Assembly (NCBI GenBank): GCA_936432065.2
Contig: OW386292.2
Coordinates: forward strand, 130,383,639 to 130,447,638
Length of the DNA stretch: 64,000 bases
Direction of reading: 5' to 3'
DNA from: Rutpela maculata
Taxonomy: Eukaryota; Arthropoda; Insecta; Coleoptera; Cerambycidae
How positions within the stretch are numbered: the stretch's first letter is position 1; the number at the start of each line of letters is the position of its first letter. The position numbers and the translations under genes were made by a program. The notes below the pieces were generated by a model. The model saw only the letters and a list, made by a program, of their open reading frames with translations, did not search any database and was not told the origin of the DNA. Positions 22,189-34,393 of the stretch are shown piece after piece.

Positions 22189-22431
22189 GTGCCGCCCTCT
22201 GTGCTCACTGCCCATACTCAGCAACCGTCTAGGTACCGAGGTTCCATTCCGAGCTCAGCGAAGCCACTGTGGAGCTTCCTCATAGTGACAGTCTTAATAG
22301 CCATTTGTTTTATGGTTACTTGTTGGCACATCTGCCATTTGACGTTCCGAAACTTATCGACTATCAGAGACTTGCCAGAAGTTAGCTACACCGCTACTAT
22401 TCCTGAAAGATACAGGGCAACCAGCGTTTAA
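22189..22431 (+). CDS. 80-codon open frame with one membrane segment, unrecognised
   Basis: The frame contains one strongly hydrophobic stretch (LWSFLIVTVLIAICFMVTCW) flanked by polar, Ser/Thr/Pro-rich ends. It lies in a GC-richer island between T-rich runs. A transmembrane tail of an old Env-like or host protein is possible but there is no second motif to support it. About 390 bases downstream, TGGCGCCCA at 22824-22832 looks like a tRNA-Lys primer site; no LTR pair was found to go with it. Confidence 0.2.
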   Translation: MPPSVLTAHTQQPSRYRGSIPSSAKPLWSFLIVTVLIAICFMVTCWHICHLTFRNLSTIRDLPEVSYTATIPERYRATSV

Positions 22432-23976
22432 GTAGTCCTCATCAGGTGGCGCGCAGCAAGCCTAAGAAAATTCTGCTACACCCCAATTCACTCGGTGCGC
22501 CGTAGTGAGTGGGTAACACGAGAGGTAGAGCACGCAGTAAGGGTATTCATCAGCTCGTCTGGGGGGAAAACGAACTCGCATCCTTTTCTGGGGAGTTAGG
22601 CCTTATGTAGTGCCTAGCTGATCGGGTTCGTACGCGTTCTCTTTCTTTGTTTCTGCTCACACTCGTGTCCCCCCATCGACTGCGGTCGACCGCTGTTAAT
22701 TGTCTTGGTTGACGGCTTGGAGGGTGGTCCTTCGCCTCCAAGACTCTGATCGCTCCGAATTCAAATCGGAACCTACCCTGAGAGTTCGACGGCGGCCCAG
22801 GTACACAATCATTCCCTGGTCACTGGCGCCCACTAAATAAATTCGTGACCACCTCTACAGAAGCCAGGTCATTAGCGACCAACACGTTTTTTTATTTTTT
22901 TATTTAATTATTTTTTTTTTTCTCTTGATTTTTTTTGTTGTACCCGATTGCCGCCTGCGTCGACAGTACAACCCATATTCAACACAAAACTTAAAAATGT
23001 GTATGCTCTATGTTTACAAACAAGTGTCTCAGATTCAAATACCCATGAAATTAGTGGTACATTGAATATAAGTGAAAAGATATTTATTAATTCTTTAAGT
23101 AAAATAAATGAAACAGTATTTTGTAAAATATGAAACAGAAATATTCAGGGGTCTTGTGCAATAGTATATATTATTACTTTTAAATATACTGGAATTACAT
23201 ATATTTACTTATTTCAAAAATTTCACTTACAATGTGTGATTGTCTAGGACATTATTATTGCTACTCAGGCCACGATTATTTGCACCAGCTTTTCCCCTCT
23301 CAATGCCTGGTTAAAGATGTCTACATTAAAGAGGGTATGCTTTGAACATTGCAATGCAACTCAACTTTCACGAGTTGTCCCTGCAATCTACAAAGGATAT
23401 CGACTCCCAGACAGCACACAATATCCTCAGGATATCCTAGTATAGTCCCGCTGTCCCAGATTTGGGATTATCCCATAGACATATCCCTAGGTCATCCCAG
23501 GGATGACCTGACTGGATATTAATATCCTGTAGAGATCCAAATTATGGATACCCTAGGGATATCCGCAACTGATTTCCTACGGATATCCCGACGGGATGTC
23601 GGTATCCTATAGGTGTACAAAATATCTATATCCTACGGATGTAATACAATTGATATCCATGGGTTATCTTGTCCAGTTTGCCCACGGATATCCAAACACA
23701 GGATCATTTTTGCCATCTTTCTTAAGAAATGTGTTAAAGTGTTAAGTGTTAAAACATGAAATTATATTTATATACCTATTATTAAACAAATTTAACAAAA
23801 AAAAAACTAAAACTAAACGGCGGACTTCTTTAATCATAGTTTAAAAATTTCCCGTTAGTGGCGCTTCAATCGAAGTTCGGTATCCATCCTCTGCTCTCAC
23901 AATCAGCTGTTTACAGTTTATTAGTGACCGTGAATTGATTTGATTTTCTGTTCTAAAAAAAGCTAAAATCAGCAAA

Positions 23977-24049
23977 TATGGGTATTTTACAATTGAAAAA
24001 GGAGTTGACTTTGTGTGGTGCTAAAAAGAAACAACTTGAAAGGTGGCAA
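23977..24049 (+). CDS. Possible first exon encoding a short SAP-like motif
   Basis: ATG at 23977 opens MGILQLKKELTLCGAKKKQL and the frame ends near a donor-like CAA|GTATAA at 24050. L-KKEL---GAKK is the opening helix pattern of SAP domains, which occur at the N-terminus of several transposon-linked insect proteins that carry SWIM fingers. Only 24 codons are available, so the call is tentative. It lies within the repeat-bounded element and may be its captured or original gene. Confidence 0.25.
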
Positions 24050-25347
24050 GTATAAATATTTTTTACCTAACCTTATACTTTTCATTTGTGCAGCTTAATT
24101 TTGTAGAAAGATAATATATTAAATGAATCTTTGTTAAAGATTACACTGATGGAGACGCAAATTTATTTCAGCCTTTAGGTAAATTGAAAAGTGAAAAAGT
24201 ACTACATTATGGTTGGTTGCAAGGAAGATTTTTGCAATAAAAATGAGGCAAAGAAAAGGGAAAAAGAAAGGAAGAATATTGGTTAGGAAGTTTTTCATCA
24301 GATATACAGTGGCTTTTAAAAATTATAATTACTAAAATATTCAAGCGAGTGTTGTGCCGTACAAATGAAGTCAGTTAGGAAATTATATTTAAGAATAATG
24401 TTTCTTTTTCTGAAATAATGCAGTCATCCTGTTCGTGTCTACAGCGGGCACTGATGGTTATTCCGCTGCCTGTAAACATATTTGGACTTGATATTGTTTA
24501 GAATATTTCTCAATTACAGGTTAGTATTTTCAAAATGTCATGTATTTTCTCAATAGGTATCTTCTCTTTCTGGAGTATATTTTATATAATTGCGATTTTT
24601 GCTCATTTCTCAATATGTTTTTTTTTTATTTTGATTTTTATACACGGCAAAGGGCACTTGTTTATTATATTATTATTGTGTTAGAAATTAAAGTTTACAA
24701 CATATCGCAAAACTAAATTGCTACCTGCTTTCGCTCATAATTGGGCCATTTTTCGAAGTAAAGCTACCACTACCCAACCAGGGCACACAGACAACAACAC
24801 AACAACCACTCTCTTCGACATTGCCATCTGCCGCAGCTGAGACTCGAACTTAGGAGAGATAAACTTAAGCCTTGAAATTTTAAAATTCATTGTGAAACTT
24901 GGCATCAAAGTTATTAAAACTATACCATTTAGAAAAAAATAGTTTAAATCGGCCAACAAATAAAAATTTTAGAGAGTGCCCCGCTTTCAAATGGGTCACT
25001 CTGTATCTAGTATATTTTTGTGAAACAGAAAGCAAGATTCTTAAACTTACAAAACTACTGGATGAAATGTAAAAAAAACATTTAGTGAATTGTTTTATAC
25101 CTAGATAATATCCATTGATATATATTTTTGTTTTATTTTGTTTCATTTATTTTAAAATAATAAAAATATTGATGATAACCAGTCTACTATTTTTTATATA
25201 TTACTGTAATTACCCTCTATAGCTATTCAATAAGTTTTTAAGTTCTCTGGGTATTTATATCACCAACATCTGTTTAATTAATGTAAAATGAAAAAAGTGA
25301 TGTGGGATACTTCACGAGTTTTACAGAGGTGAGTCATCGCCAGCATA

Positions 25348-26117
25348 CAGGGTGCGCCACTTAAAACTCCCCGGGCTTGTAACTTTCTTATTTTTTAAGC
25401 GACGACCATGTTGGGCATATCAAATTTTAGATATTTTTAAGGCATTTAAACATGTGTACAGATTGATTAAAAATTTTATTTAAAAAAATTGTTAAGAAAG
25501 AAAACTTAATTTCCTTGAATATTTTTTTACCTCACCCTGTACATGAACTGCGTTAATGTTTTCTTATAAAGGTTTTAATTAGCTTCAATTTATGTTATTA
25601 CGTCATATTCGAAATTCTTTTTGCTTTTAGAGAAAAAAATTAAAAACACTTTCCGATTCCAAACTAAATTTTTTTAAAATAACTTTGAAAAGAATGTAAA
25701 TAATAATTTTATGTTTTATTTGTAAAAGACATCACAAAAAATATTCAACGTAACAAAACAGTAACAAGAAACAAAAGAAATAAATATTTTTAAAAACAAA
25801 CTTATATTAAAATGTACTAAATAGGAAATTGCAAAATTTTTATTTTTAAATTTTTTTTATTTTAATAACATAAATTGAAGCTAATTAAAACCTTTATAAG
25901 AAAACATTAACACAGTTCATGTACAGGATGAGTTAAAAAAATATTCAAAGAAGTTAAGTTTCCTTTCTGAACAATTTTTTCCAAAAATTTTTTTTAAATC
26001 ATTCTGTATGCATGTTTAAAGGCTTTAAAAATGTCTACAATTTGATGTGCCCAACATGGTCATCGCTTCAAAAATAAAAAAGTTACAAGTCTGGGGAGTT
26101 TTAAGTGGCGCAACTTG
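25348..26117. mobile_element. 770-bp mariner-type MITE/foldback
   Basis: The ends CAGGGTGCGCCACTTAAAAC and the complement CAAGTTGCGCCACTTAAAAC pair, and the arms continue to match for about 260 bases (e.g. TTTTAATTAGCTTCAATTTA and its complement). TA is present immediately outside both ends (25346-25347, 26118-26119). No transposase is present. Confidence 0.75.
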
Positions 26118-26892
26118 TATAGTGACTGATATCGACGAATTAAAGGACATCCTTGGGATGTCTGAAAGTTCTTCCTCAGGTTGTCCTAAGCTCAATTTGT
26201 ACCTCCTGAGGATGGCCTAGGCAAATCTTACGATTCTGAAAATCTGCCTTTTAGCTCTCCATAGGATGTCTTTAGGTAATGCCTAGATATTGCCTAAATA
26301 CATCCCAAGGATATAAGAAAGTGCATCCGCAGGCTGTTCTCGGGAGATCTGAAACAGTCTCACTTGGACTTCCTAGGGATGTCCTGTGGAAATCGGGGAC
26401 ATATCCTGAGGATATCTGTTCAAACCTAACTTCATATCCTGAGGATGTTCTGTGGATAACTTTGTGCTGACTGGGCTGGGTTGGCTCCAGCCAATTGTAG
26501 CCCCTTTAAACGCTATCACATTTTTAATAACTTAGCATCTCAGTTTATCATTTACTTATTGGTGATATCATCGTACACTAAAGAGAAAATGACAGAAAAG
26601 CCCATAATTAGTTTGACTTAGTGATGGGCGATATATCACGAACTGTGATTTAATCACTGATATTAAGAAATCACAGGTAACGACTGTTAGTAAAGTTGGC
26701 AGAAAAGCGTGACGTGATCACGACTTTCCGTGTTTCGTTCCCTTGCCGTGGTCTAACCAAGACGATATTTCACGATATTTTCTTTGAGTCGATTATTGTT
26801 TGCGGTCGTATGTATTAACACGTAAAGCAAGCGATCCCGTGCCTTATTAGCGTTATTTCACATTATTTAGATATTTATATAAATATCTTTCT

Positions 26893-28459
26893 TACAAGCG
26901 TCTAGGGAGACCAGGATACTTTGGCTTCGAGACTTCCGCATGCGCACTGAAATGCGACATTTGAACAGTGTAATGCGCATGCGGAAGTCCTGAAGCCTGT
27001 ACAAAACAAAAAAAAACATACCTAAGAAAAAGAAACAATTTGCCAAACCAGATGCCAAAGAGGTGAATAATATAGCTTTAGATCTCTTGTATCCTCCCAA
27101 ACCATCTTCATCTTCTGTATAATGACTTTGAGTATTAAAAATATATATATCTGACTTTTAGAAAGTTGTATTATTTTTTACGATTTACCAAGAAAAATGT
27201 CAAATCAGGTGTTAGCATTTATGTGTAAAAATTAATTTAAAATCCAATTTTATTATTTAAATTTCAATTTTATCTAGGTACGTGTTTTTTTGTCTAAAAT
27301 TCTGCTTGGGCTTAAGTTAACTAGATTTTTTTATTCTTTATGGAGTTAATGTTTTTAAAAACGAAAATTATTTCGCAAAACAGTAACATTGTTTATAAAG
27401 ATGCATCTTTATACTTAACTTGCCAACTCCTTGTGCAAACCTACCCATGGCAGTTTCTGGAAACATAAGTTCAACAAATTTGATTTATTTGTTTATTTGC
27501 AAACTAAAAATTCCTTATTTTTTTTTAGATTAGGGTAAGTGATGTAATAGGCTAATTTGCAATTCGGCATTAATAAAGTTTGTATTTTAAATTTTTGTGC
27601 TCAAAACTACTGTCTAGGTTTACTTATTATTCATTTTTATATTACATACATTGAAGTAGGAAATATAACTTCATAAACAATTTGGCTGTTATATGAAATA
27701 GACACATACATTTCTTTTCAAGTTAACTAATATATTGTGTATTACCGGCTACCGTTGTGTTAATGTTAATATGATACTAATATAAACTAAATTACAAAAC
27801 ATCTGTTCCATTTCGAGCAAATGTAAGTTACTTTCATGTTACAGTTTAACTTTTCTGGAGAATAATTTTGCACATTCAATACGAAACACACCCATTTTTA
27901 TTATTAAAATACAAGAGAGAGTTAAACAAATCAACTACAAACTAATAAAACAACAAATTTCAGTCAAAGATGTTTGAGGTTAGAAACAGAAGCACGTCAC
28001 TGCACGAGATCACACAGATGCTCAATTTACCGTAGAGATGTGACGGCGATCACCGTCGCTGCTACTTATCACCTGTTGTTTCAACTGAGCAATCGCTAAC
28101 AGCGATTGGTGAGAAAAGAAGCGGTGATTAAATCACTCTTTTCTATGGTCGCAGAGTAGCGAAAGGCAGGCGGTAGCGCGATTCATGTTACGCGATTGAA
28201 TGTTTGGCAAACTGCACAGAGCGCTCTGCTCTGAAACTGCCGATTTGTAACCGAACACAATCGTCTAAGCGATCCAAAGAGTGATATAATCACTGCTACA
28301 AAGAACAGTGATAACTGAACGATCACCGTGGCGATCACTGTGATCAGGAAATCGCCGTTTGCCCCATCACTAATTTACCGCCTTCTACTTTTTAACAGTG
28401 TGTAATGCGCATGCGGAAGTCTCGAAGCCAAAGTATCCTGGTCTCCCTAGACGCTTGTA
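26893..28459. mobile_element. Nested 1.57 kb element with perfect 54-bp inverted termini
   Basis: TACAAGCGTCTAGGGAGACC and the next 34 bases are matched perfectly by the complement of the right end. TCTTTCT occurs just outside both ends (26886-26892, 28460-28466), a likely 7- to 8-bp target duplication. A further inverted GCATGCGG motif lies inside the left arm near 26970. The interior is AT-rich and has no recognised protein. Confidence 0.75.
28033..28372. mobile_element. Innermost hAT-type MITE, 340 bp
   Basis: Left TAGAGATGTGACGGCGATCA and right CGCCGTTTGCCCCATCACTA are inverted TIR relatives of TAGTGATG. ATTTACCG flanks both sides (28025-28032, 28373-28380). The interior is GC-richer, with repeated GTGATnAATCAC and CGATCACCGT motifs. 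Confidence 0.85.
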
Positions 28460-29799
28460 TCTTTCTTTTATTGACTGGCGATGCGATGTGGCGATTCGAG
28501 GCAGGGTCGTGACGGAACATTTTTGTTATAACACCAGAAGTATAACTACTAAAACCATGCGTAAAAATATTTTATGTGATTAAATATACTAGCAATTTTT
28601 TTGAAAATATTGAGCATTTACGTTTCGGCATGAAATATGAATAAAAATATGGAATATTCGACAATAAGCAAATGAAAACATTTTTAAAAAACATCCTTAT
28701 AGGTATATTATAAAACAACAAAAATAACATTAAAAAATAAATATACCATTTTAAATTAACAAAAATTCTTATAAAATAAACATAAATATAAACAAGAAAT
28801 TTATTGATGCTTCCGAAATGTTAATGTTTGTAGGTACTATGTCGTGAGCAAAAAAAAATAGGACAACTATTTTTCTAATGTAAATGTCTCTATTTGCACA
28901 AAAATTAAAGTTAGATGTACACAACTAGATTTTAGCAAAAATGCGTTATAAGACCTGTCTCATTTAGTATGCTTTTGCTTTATTACCAATCCACACATCA
29001 GATAGGTTATTTGGATAAACAAATCATAATATATTATACATATTATGCATATCTGCGGCAGCACAGATTACCAAAAGTAGCTAATTCACCATTCACCGTC
29101 TGTCGGCGCTTATTTAGGGATAGGGAACAATTAACAATTTCTCTCGTACGTCGTTATATGAAAGTCGTGATCACATCACGCTTTAAATTCACTGATATAA
29201 GAAAATCACAGTAACGATTTACGTTGTGATTGAAAAATCACGATATCGCCCATCACTAGTTTGACTATAGACCACCAGGTGGCGTACTCCTTATTTTCAG
29301 ACGCCTATACCACAGAAGAAGAAACAATCAGAATGGAATGTCGGCAAAAAATCCTTTGATCTCGTGTTGTAAATTTCCGCCATTCTTTTGTTGGGCGAGT
29401 TCAGGACAGTACTCAATATTTTTTACCCCTTTTAGGAACGGCCCGGTAGAGATTCAGAAAACCTGTGAAACATTAGATGAAGACAAATAATATTTGTTTT
29501 AGATTTTCAATATTTCTTAACTAGTTAGGCGGCATCATGATATATAAACTGTATCACGAGGCGAGATCACGCCACTCGCCATTTGTCGCAGACGATCCGG
29601 TTACAGAAGAAATCCGTGATCCGGGCCTGGCACAATATTTTACAATTCCGTCCGAGATTGACAGTGCGCGATGTAGATGCGCGAACTTTTCGCGCCAATG
29701 AGAGATTCTATTCTGATTGTTTATTTTTCTGTGCCTATACTAGCTACTTAGCAACACCTTGCTAACTTCACACAGCTCAGAGAATCTTGAAATATTTCA

Positions 29800-29930
29800 G
29801 AACAGTGATTTAAACACTGATATTAAAAAATCACTAGGGCTTAACTTACAACTTTGAAAGTTTATACAAAACTATGACGTAATCACAACTTTCCCTTGCC
29901 TTGGTTTGGCTACTAGAACCGGAACAATTT
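29800..29930. repeat. Worn partial copy of the TGATGGGCGATAT MITE
   Basis: AACAGTGATTTAAACACTGATATTAA and following bases up to CCTTGCCTTGGTT track 8218-8340 with many substitutions. Termini are missing. Confidence 0.5.
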
Positions 29931-29973
29931 ACACATTGAATATCAGATAAACGGAGATAATTAAGTTTGAGAA

Positions 29974-30205
29974 TGGTCGCGTTTATCACGGTGAGCGATC
30001 AGATAGCACTTATTGATCATTTTATACGAGTTATGTTTATAATTTTTTCAAAATTCAAATTGATTAACGATCGCAAATCGTGTATCATACAATTATTTTC
30101 CTAAATAAAATGGCTGCCGATCGCTTGTTATCATTCGAACAAATGCTGTTCATGTAGAATGATCAGTGAGCGGTATCTCATCGCTCACCGTGATGAACGC
30201 GACCA
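29974..30205. mobile_element. Palindromic MITE (TGGTCGCGTT...AACGCGACCA)
   Basis: TGGTCGCGTTTATCACGGTG at the left pairs with CACCGTGATGAACGCGACCA at the right over about 32 bases with one or two changes. GATCG/CGATC motifs recur inside. No clear target duplication. Confidence 0.6.
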
Positions 30206-30258
30206 ATTTAAAGTGTCATTTTCTTCAACACTCAAGGAAGACGAAGGAATTTTTGAAG

Positions 30259-30534
30259 TAGTGATGGGTAAAAATAGTTATTTTTTAATAACTGTTTAAG
30301 CTGCTACTGCTATATTGAAATAACAGTTTAAAAATAACAGATCTCTGAGAAGTGCTGGCATGCGCATACCGCAGCGCGCAGTTTGCAAATGTTATTTTAG
30401 AGACGTTATTTTATTCTACATGCTGCTATCGCTACTGCTTATCTGTTATTTTCGAACGGAAATAACAGTCTGTTAATGCTATGTATAAATAACAGTTATA
30501 AAATAACAGGTTGTTAAATAGCAACTCATCTCTA
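30259..30534. mobile_element. hAT-type MITE, second copy of the 5014-5317 family
   Basis: TAGTGATGGGTAAAAATAGT at the left and AGCAACTCATCTCTA at the right. TTTTGAAG is duplicated exactly (30251-30258, 30535-30542). Sequence is the reverse complement of the copy at 5014-5317, including the central GCATGCGCATACCGCAGCGC. Confidence 0.85.
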
Positions 30535-30542
30535 TTTTGAAG

Positions 30543-31338
30543 TAACAAAAACAAACGTAACCTAACTAATCATATGATTGTGTTATAACCACTATATAAT
30601 ATAAGTCTTTAATCTATGATAACCACAGAAGCTGTGCTATAACTCCAGTCCGAAAAGATGGCTAGTCTCTACTTGTCATTGATGTTCTAGATGATTTTTG
30701 CTTGTTTCGTTGTATCTTATTTTATGACGATGCGTTATTCTGATCAAGATTGAAGATTTTATTTTCATTTAAATTGGAATTGTTACATATTAAATATTGT
30801 AAGTAAGCATATTTTTAATATGAGATATGTGTAGGTATGTCTAGTTATTATAGTAATGTTGTTTTTCCACCCCTCTATGCTGTTATCTATATTATTAGGG
30901 TTCTATTAGGCAATCCAACAACCTGTCTAATTATTTTGTTGTGGGCAAATAGGAGGTTCATTTTAATTAACTCGCGGAAACGTAGCCAAAGCTACCGAAA
31001 AACAAACTCTTTAGGAAACGTTTAACAAATGAAAACAAACGTTTGCCCACAACGCCATGTTAAAAGTCACGAAATAGAAAATTTGATGTATGTTGACATT
31101 TTTGTTATCTGATATAAACAAATAATAAGTTCTTTGCTCTTTCTTTGATCTGCTACTACATGCTATAGCAACTGCCCCATTTCTTAATGTTATTGCTAGT
31201 GCTAGCTACAAAGCCCCTGGATCAATTTCTCTTTGTATTACTAACTACTTCTGAACAATCTTTGCCATCTTGCATAGGTGGCATTGTTAATGCCTAGTGG
31301 TCACACTCCACAAGAAATTTATGGAGTATTGGTTAGAG
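30543..31338. other. AT-rich stretch, nothing recognised
   Basis: Short open frames only; none has a motif. Confidence 0.25.
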
Positions 31339-31526
31339 CAGTGGTTCCCAACAAGATTTTTTCAAGGACCCCCTCATCGGTCGCTATATTGACCCCTTAA
31401 AAGCTTAAATTCAAGATTATGTAGAATCTACCACTGCGAGTCAAGTAAAATACAAAACAATTGAATATCTCAGTGACATTTCGCGGACCCCCAAGACGGT
31501 CCGCGGACCACCTGTTGGGAATCCTT
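31339..31526. mobile_element. hAT-type MITE (CAGTGGTTCCCAAC termini)
   Basis: CAGTGGTTCCCAACAAG at the left and CCTGTTGGGAATCCTTG at the right, with internal GCGGACCCCC / GGTCCGCGGACC, are the standard ends of a widespread hAT group. GGTTAGAG (31331-31338) and AGTTAGAG (31527-31534) form a 7-of-8 target duplication. Confidence 0.75.
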
Positions 31527-31817
31527 GAGTTAGAGTGTTTGCATTTTCATTCTTTCTCTACAGTGTGTGGCACTGATGAGCCTGGGAAGGTAAAACACGT
31601 CTGCCTCTGTTGAGAAATGAGTGGCTATGCTTCAACAAGCTCCTAACAGTTTTCTAACTTATTTTTTGCCAATTCATTTGACACAACATATTTTTGATTG
31701 TAAATATTATTCATTAAGTTTACCAAATTCTTGAGCATTGAGTTATTCTTTACCTGATATACTGCTTTACCAGCTAGTTCACTATTTTTAGTGTAATGAA
31801 CCCAGAAGTGCCATTAT

Positions 31818-31994
31818 ATGCCGCCTAGGTCTAAAACACCAGCCTACTGCGATAAAAAGAACCGCAATTTTCGAGAAATCATAGTAAGCTTAGAGATAGA
31901 CAAAAATTTTGTTAATGAAAGTTGTTCAGTATCATTTGAAGATTTTGAAGGTGCTGGTGAAAGATGTTTGCGTTTCGTTCCGTGGCCACCCTGA
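31818..31994 (+). pseudogene. Coding-like fragment MPPRSKTPAYC, paralogue of 35849-36061
   Basis: A 58-codon frame reads MPPRSKTPAYCDKKNRNF then LEIDKNFVNESCS and stops at 31992-31994. A minus-strand frame at 36061-35849 reads MSSRSKTPIYCNKKK and LEIDKNFVNKSCS. The two differ by substitutions and short indels, and diverge downstream. I recognise no domain. They are probably pieces of a repeated element or gene family near the SIAH-like locus. Confidence 0.35.
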
Positions 31995-32069
31995 ACTCGT
32001 CAGTAAGGCTGGGGTAGCCACTGCCTTACATGCATCTGAAAAACTTGAGGTGATGGTTCACATATGTAA

Positions 32070-33524
32070 CACAAAAAAAAAAAAGTTCAAAGCAGCGAAC
32101 CAGACCCATGTATTCCTATGTATTTTCGGTCGCTGAATCCGAATCCGGGGTCAAAAAAAATCGTACACCCCCAAAATCATTAGCTAGAGCCAAAAAACAC
32201 CCCTGAAATGGGGTAAAAAGAATATTAAGCTACGAGAATAGTTGTTACATCTTAATCAATCAAATTATACAAATTATGGTTAAACAGCAGCGTACATACA
32301 ATAGATATGAACACACCCCCAGGGAGGGGCGAAAACTAGCCCCCATATATAAAAAAATCGATCTAAAACAGCAATGACTGCTAAAAAAGCTCGAAATGCC
32401 TAAGTTTTGTTAAAGTGTTAAGAAACTATATCAGATCCGACGTAATCTTCATAAACTGCCCCTATAGAGTTGAGAACAACCACCCCCCCAAGTTTAAAGG
32501 ACACGAGAAAAACAAGAAAAAACGTAAAATGCAACAGGATTTCTATTTTCATGGATGCTATGATTGGCTGAAATTGCGTAGTACTCTAAAATAGAACTAG
32601 AAACTTACATACCATCAACATTCTACAGTGTCAACCCTCAGAGGGTGTAAAAAGTACCCCCCATGTAAGGTTTGACTATAAAAAATTACAGTGACTTCTA
32701 TAAAAATTCGAAACACCTGCGTTATGTGGAAGAGAGAAGAAACTAGACTATGTTCGACGCTGTGCTTGAAAACCACCCCCACGGGGTTCAGAGACGCCAC
32801 CCCTATAAGAAAAAACTATGGAAATGAAATGAATAAGGAAAGGTATAGCTTTTTCGTTACATCTTGAATTACGGTAGTTTACATCCTTTCTCGGGTGTTA
32901 CTTAATAACATTTATAGGACATAAGTTTCAAACTCTAAGTGTGCAACACGATTTTTGCCAATCATAGCATCCATAAAAATGTAAATCCGGTTAGTTTATC
33001 TCTGCTTTTCCAGCATCCTACATCCTACACCCTCAAGCACATCGTCGAACATAGTCTAGTTTCTTCTCTCTTCCACACAACGCAGGTGTTTCGAATGTTT
33101 ATAGAAGTCACTGTCGCTGTAACTTTTTACAGTTAAATCTTACAGGGGGTAGTTTTCACACCCTCCGAGTGTTGACAGTGTAGGATGTTGATGGTACGTA
33201 AGTTTCTGGTTCTATTTTAGAGTACTACGCAATTTCAGCCAATCATGAAAATAGAAATCCTGTTGGATTTTACGTTTTTTCTTGTTTTTCTCGTGTCCTT
33301 TGAACTTAAATGTGGTTGTTCTCAACCCTATAGGGGCAGTTTATGAAGATTACGTCAAACCTGATGTAGTTTCTTAGCTTAATCTTCTTTTTATCTCATT
33401 TTAGGGGTGTTTTTTGGCTCTAGCTAATAATTTTGGGGGTGTAAGATTTTTTTTGACCCCGGATTCGGATTCAGCGACCGAAATACATGGGTCTGGTTCG
33501 CTGCTTTGAACTTTTTTTTTTGTG
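32070..33524. mobile_element. 1.45 kb foldback element with long imperfect arms
   Basis: The outer ends (CACAAAAAAAAAAAAGTTCA and its complement) continue into arms of about 485-700 bases (32070-32770, 33040-33524), e.g. GGTCGCTGAATCCGAATCCG pairing with CGGATTCGGATTCAGCGACC. The right arm lacks about 200 bases present in the left (roughly 32230-32430). Every 150-200 bases the left half shows a CACCCCC-type block (near 32163, 32307, 32482, 32774), suggesting the arm itself arose from a repeated module. No protein is encoded. The dA/dT runs at the very tips are part of the repeat. Confidence 0.75.
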
Positions 33525-34393
33525 GGGCTGTGTAATTAACAGCTAATGCTATGTCGGTGCGATGTAAGGGACCACTACATCATGAAGAAACAGTGTTTAC
33601 AATGAATGACTAAAACACTTATACTATTGTATTTGGCTTTTTACTAACCCACCCTCAAGTGCACGGTGTATTAAATAAGTGGTCCAACATACGGCACTTT
33701 CCTATTATAATAGTGGCTTCATAAATGCATGGTTTCTATTTACTTTAGTAGATGGTGCGAGCAATAAGGTCCTACAATTACCTGGGCATGTGCATCGTAT
33801 AACTAACATAACCTCAAATTTTAAGGTTTTTTCGTTTATTCTCATTTTTAATGTTTGTATAGGCATTTTTAGCTTGGAGTCATACTGGCTCCAAGCAAAT
33901 ATTTAAAAATTCACGCAAATAATTTTTCACTATTGTTGATTAATAAAAATAGACTAATTATAGGTTACATTCCTAACCTGCAAAAAGTGTCTTATTTTAT
34001 TGTGACAAACTATTTAAAACTTCATACACATTACGTTGAACTTGATTTTGGTTAAAAGTACAGGAACCAGGCAGAAATTTTAATAATAGCTACGTAATAC
34101 TTGTAAATCTTAAGAAATATATATTTTTGAGATTAGCTGTGGCGACACGTCTAATGCTGCATGTAGTGTTGCATATATTCTTTTAATGTTTTAATTTAGC
34201 TACCTACTTAATGTCAGATGTCACTGGACTCTTCTTTCACTAAACAAAAACAAAAGGCCGGGAATGTATGCAACACTGTATGCACAGAACCTGTAAAATT
34301 ATCTATCTATGCGTAAGTAATGAGAAGAGAACTTATTGGTCCTACCATCTGTTACATTATGTACATGAAGCCACTGTGAGGGTTGTCGTCGCA
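33525..34393. other. AT-rich stretch, nothing recognised
   Basis: No motif-bearing frame; the last 20 bases may contain the 3' terminal text of the mariner-like element that follows. Confidence 0.25.

Larger units (their letters stand above)
23406..26475. mobile_element. 3.07 kb foldback-type element with GGATAT/ATATCC-rich termini
   Basis: The left end CCCAGACAGCACACAATATC and the complement of the right end (CCCAGTCAGCACAAAGTTAT) match at the outer dozen bases. Both flanking 300-base zones are crowded with short palindromic motifs such as AGGATATCC, GGGATATCC and TCCTGAGGATATC (23415-23700 and 26150-26470). The middle contains a possible SAP-type exon (23977-24049) and a complete mariner-type MITE (25348-26117). 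No transposase is recognised. Confidence 0.6.
26619..29258. mobile_element. hAT-type element, long member of the TAGTGATGGGCGAT family
   Basis: TAGTGATGGGCGATATATCA at the left and TCACGATATCGCCCATCACTA-type text at the right are inverted. GTTTGACT is duplicated exactly at 26611-26618 and 29259-29266. The outer approximately 110 bases at each end equal the MITE at 8205-8486. The centre is replaced by a second element (26893-28459), itself carrying a third (28033-28372). No transposase domain is seen. Confidence 0.85.

Noticed and set aside
22824..22832. tRNA-Lys-like primer site TGGCGCCCA
   Set aside because: No LTR pair, polypurine tract or pol motif could be found around it; nine bases can arise by chance.
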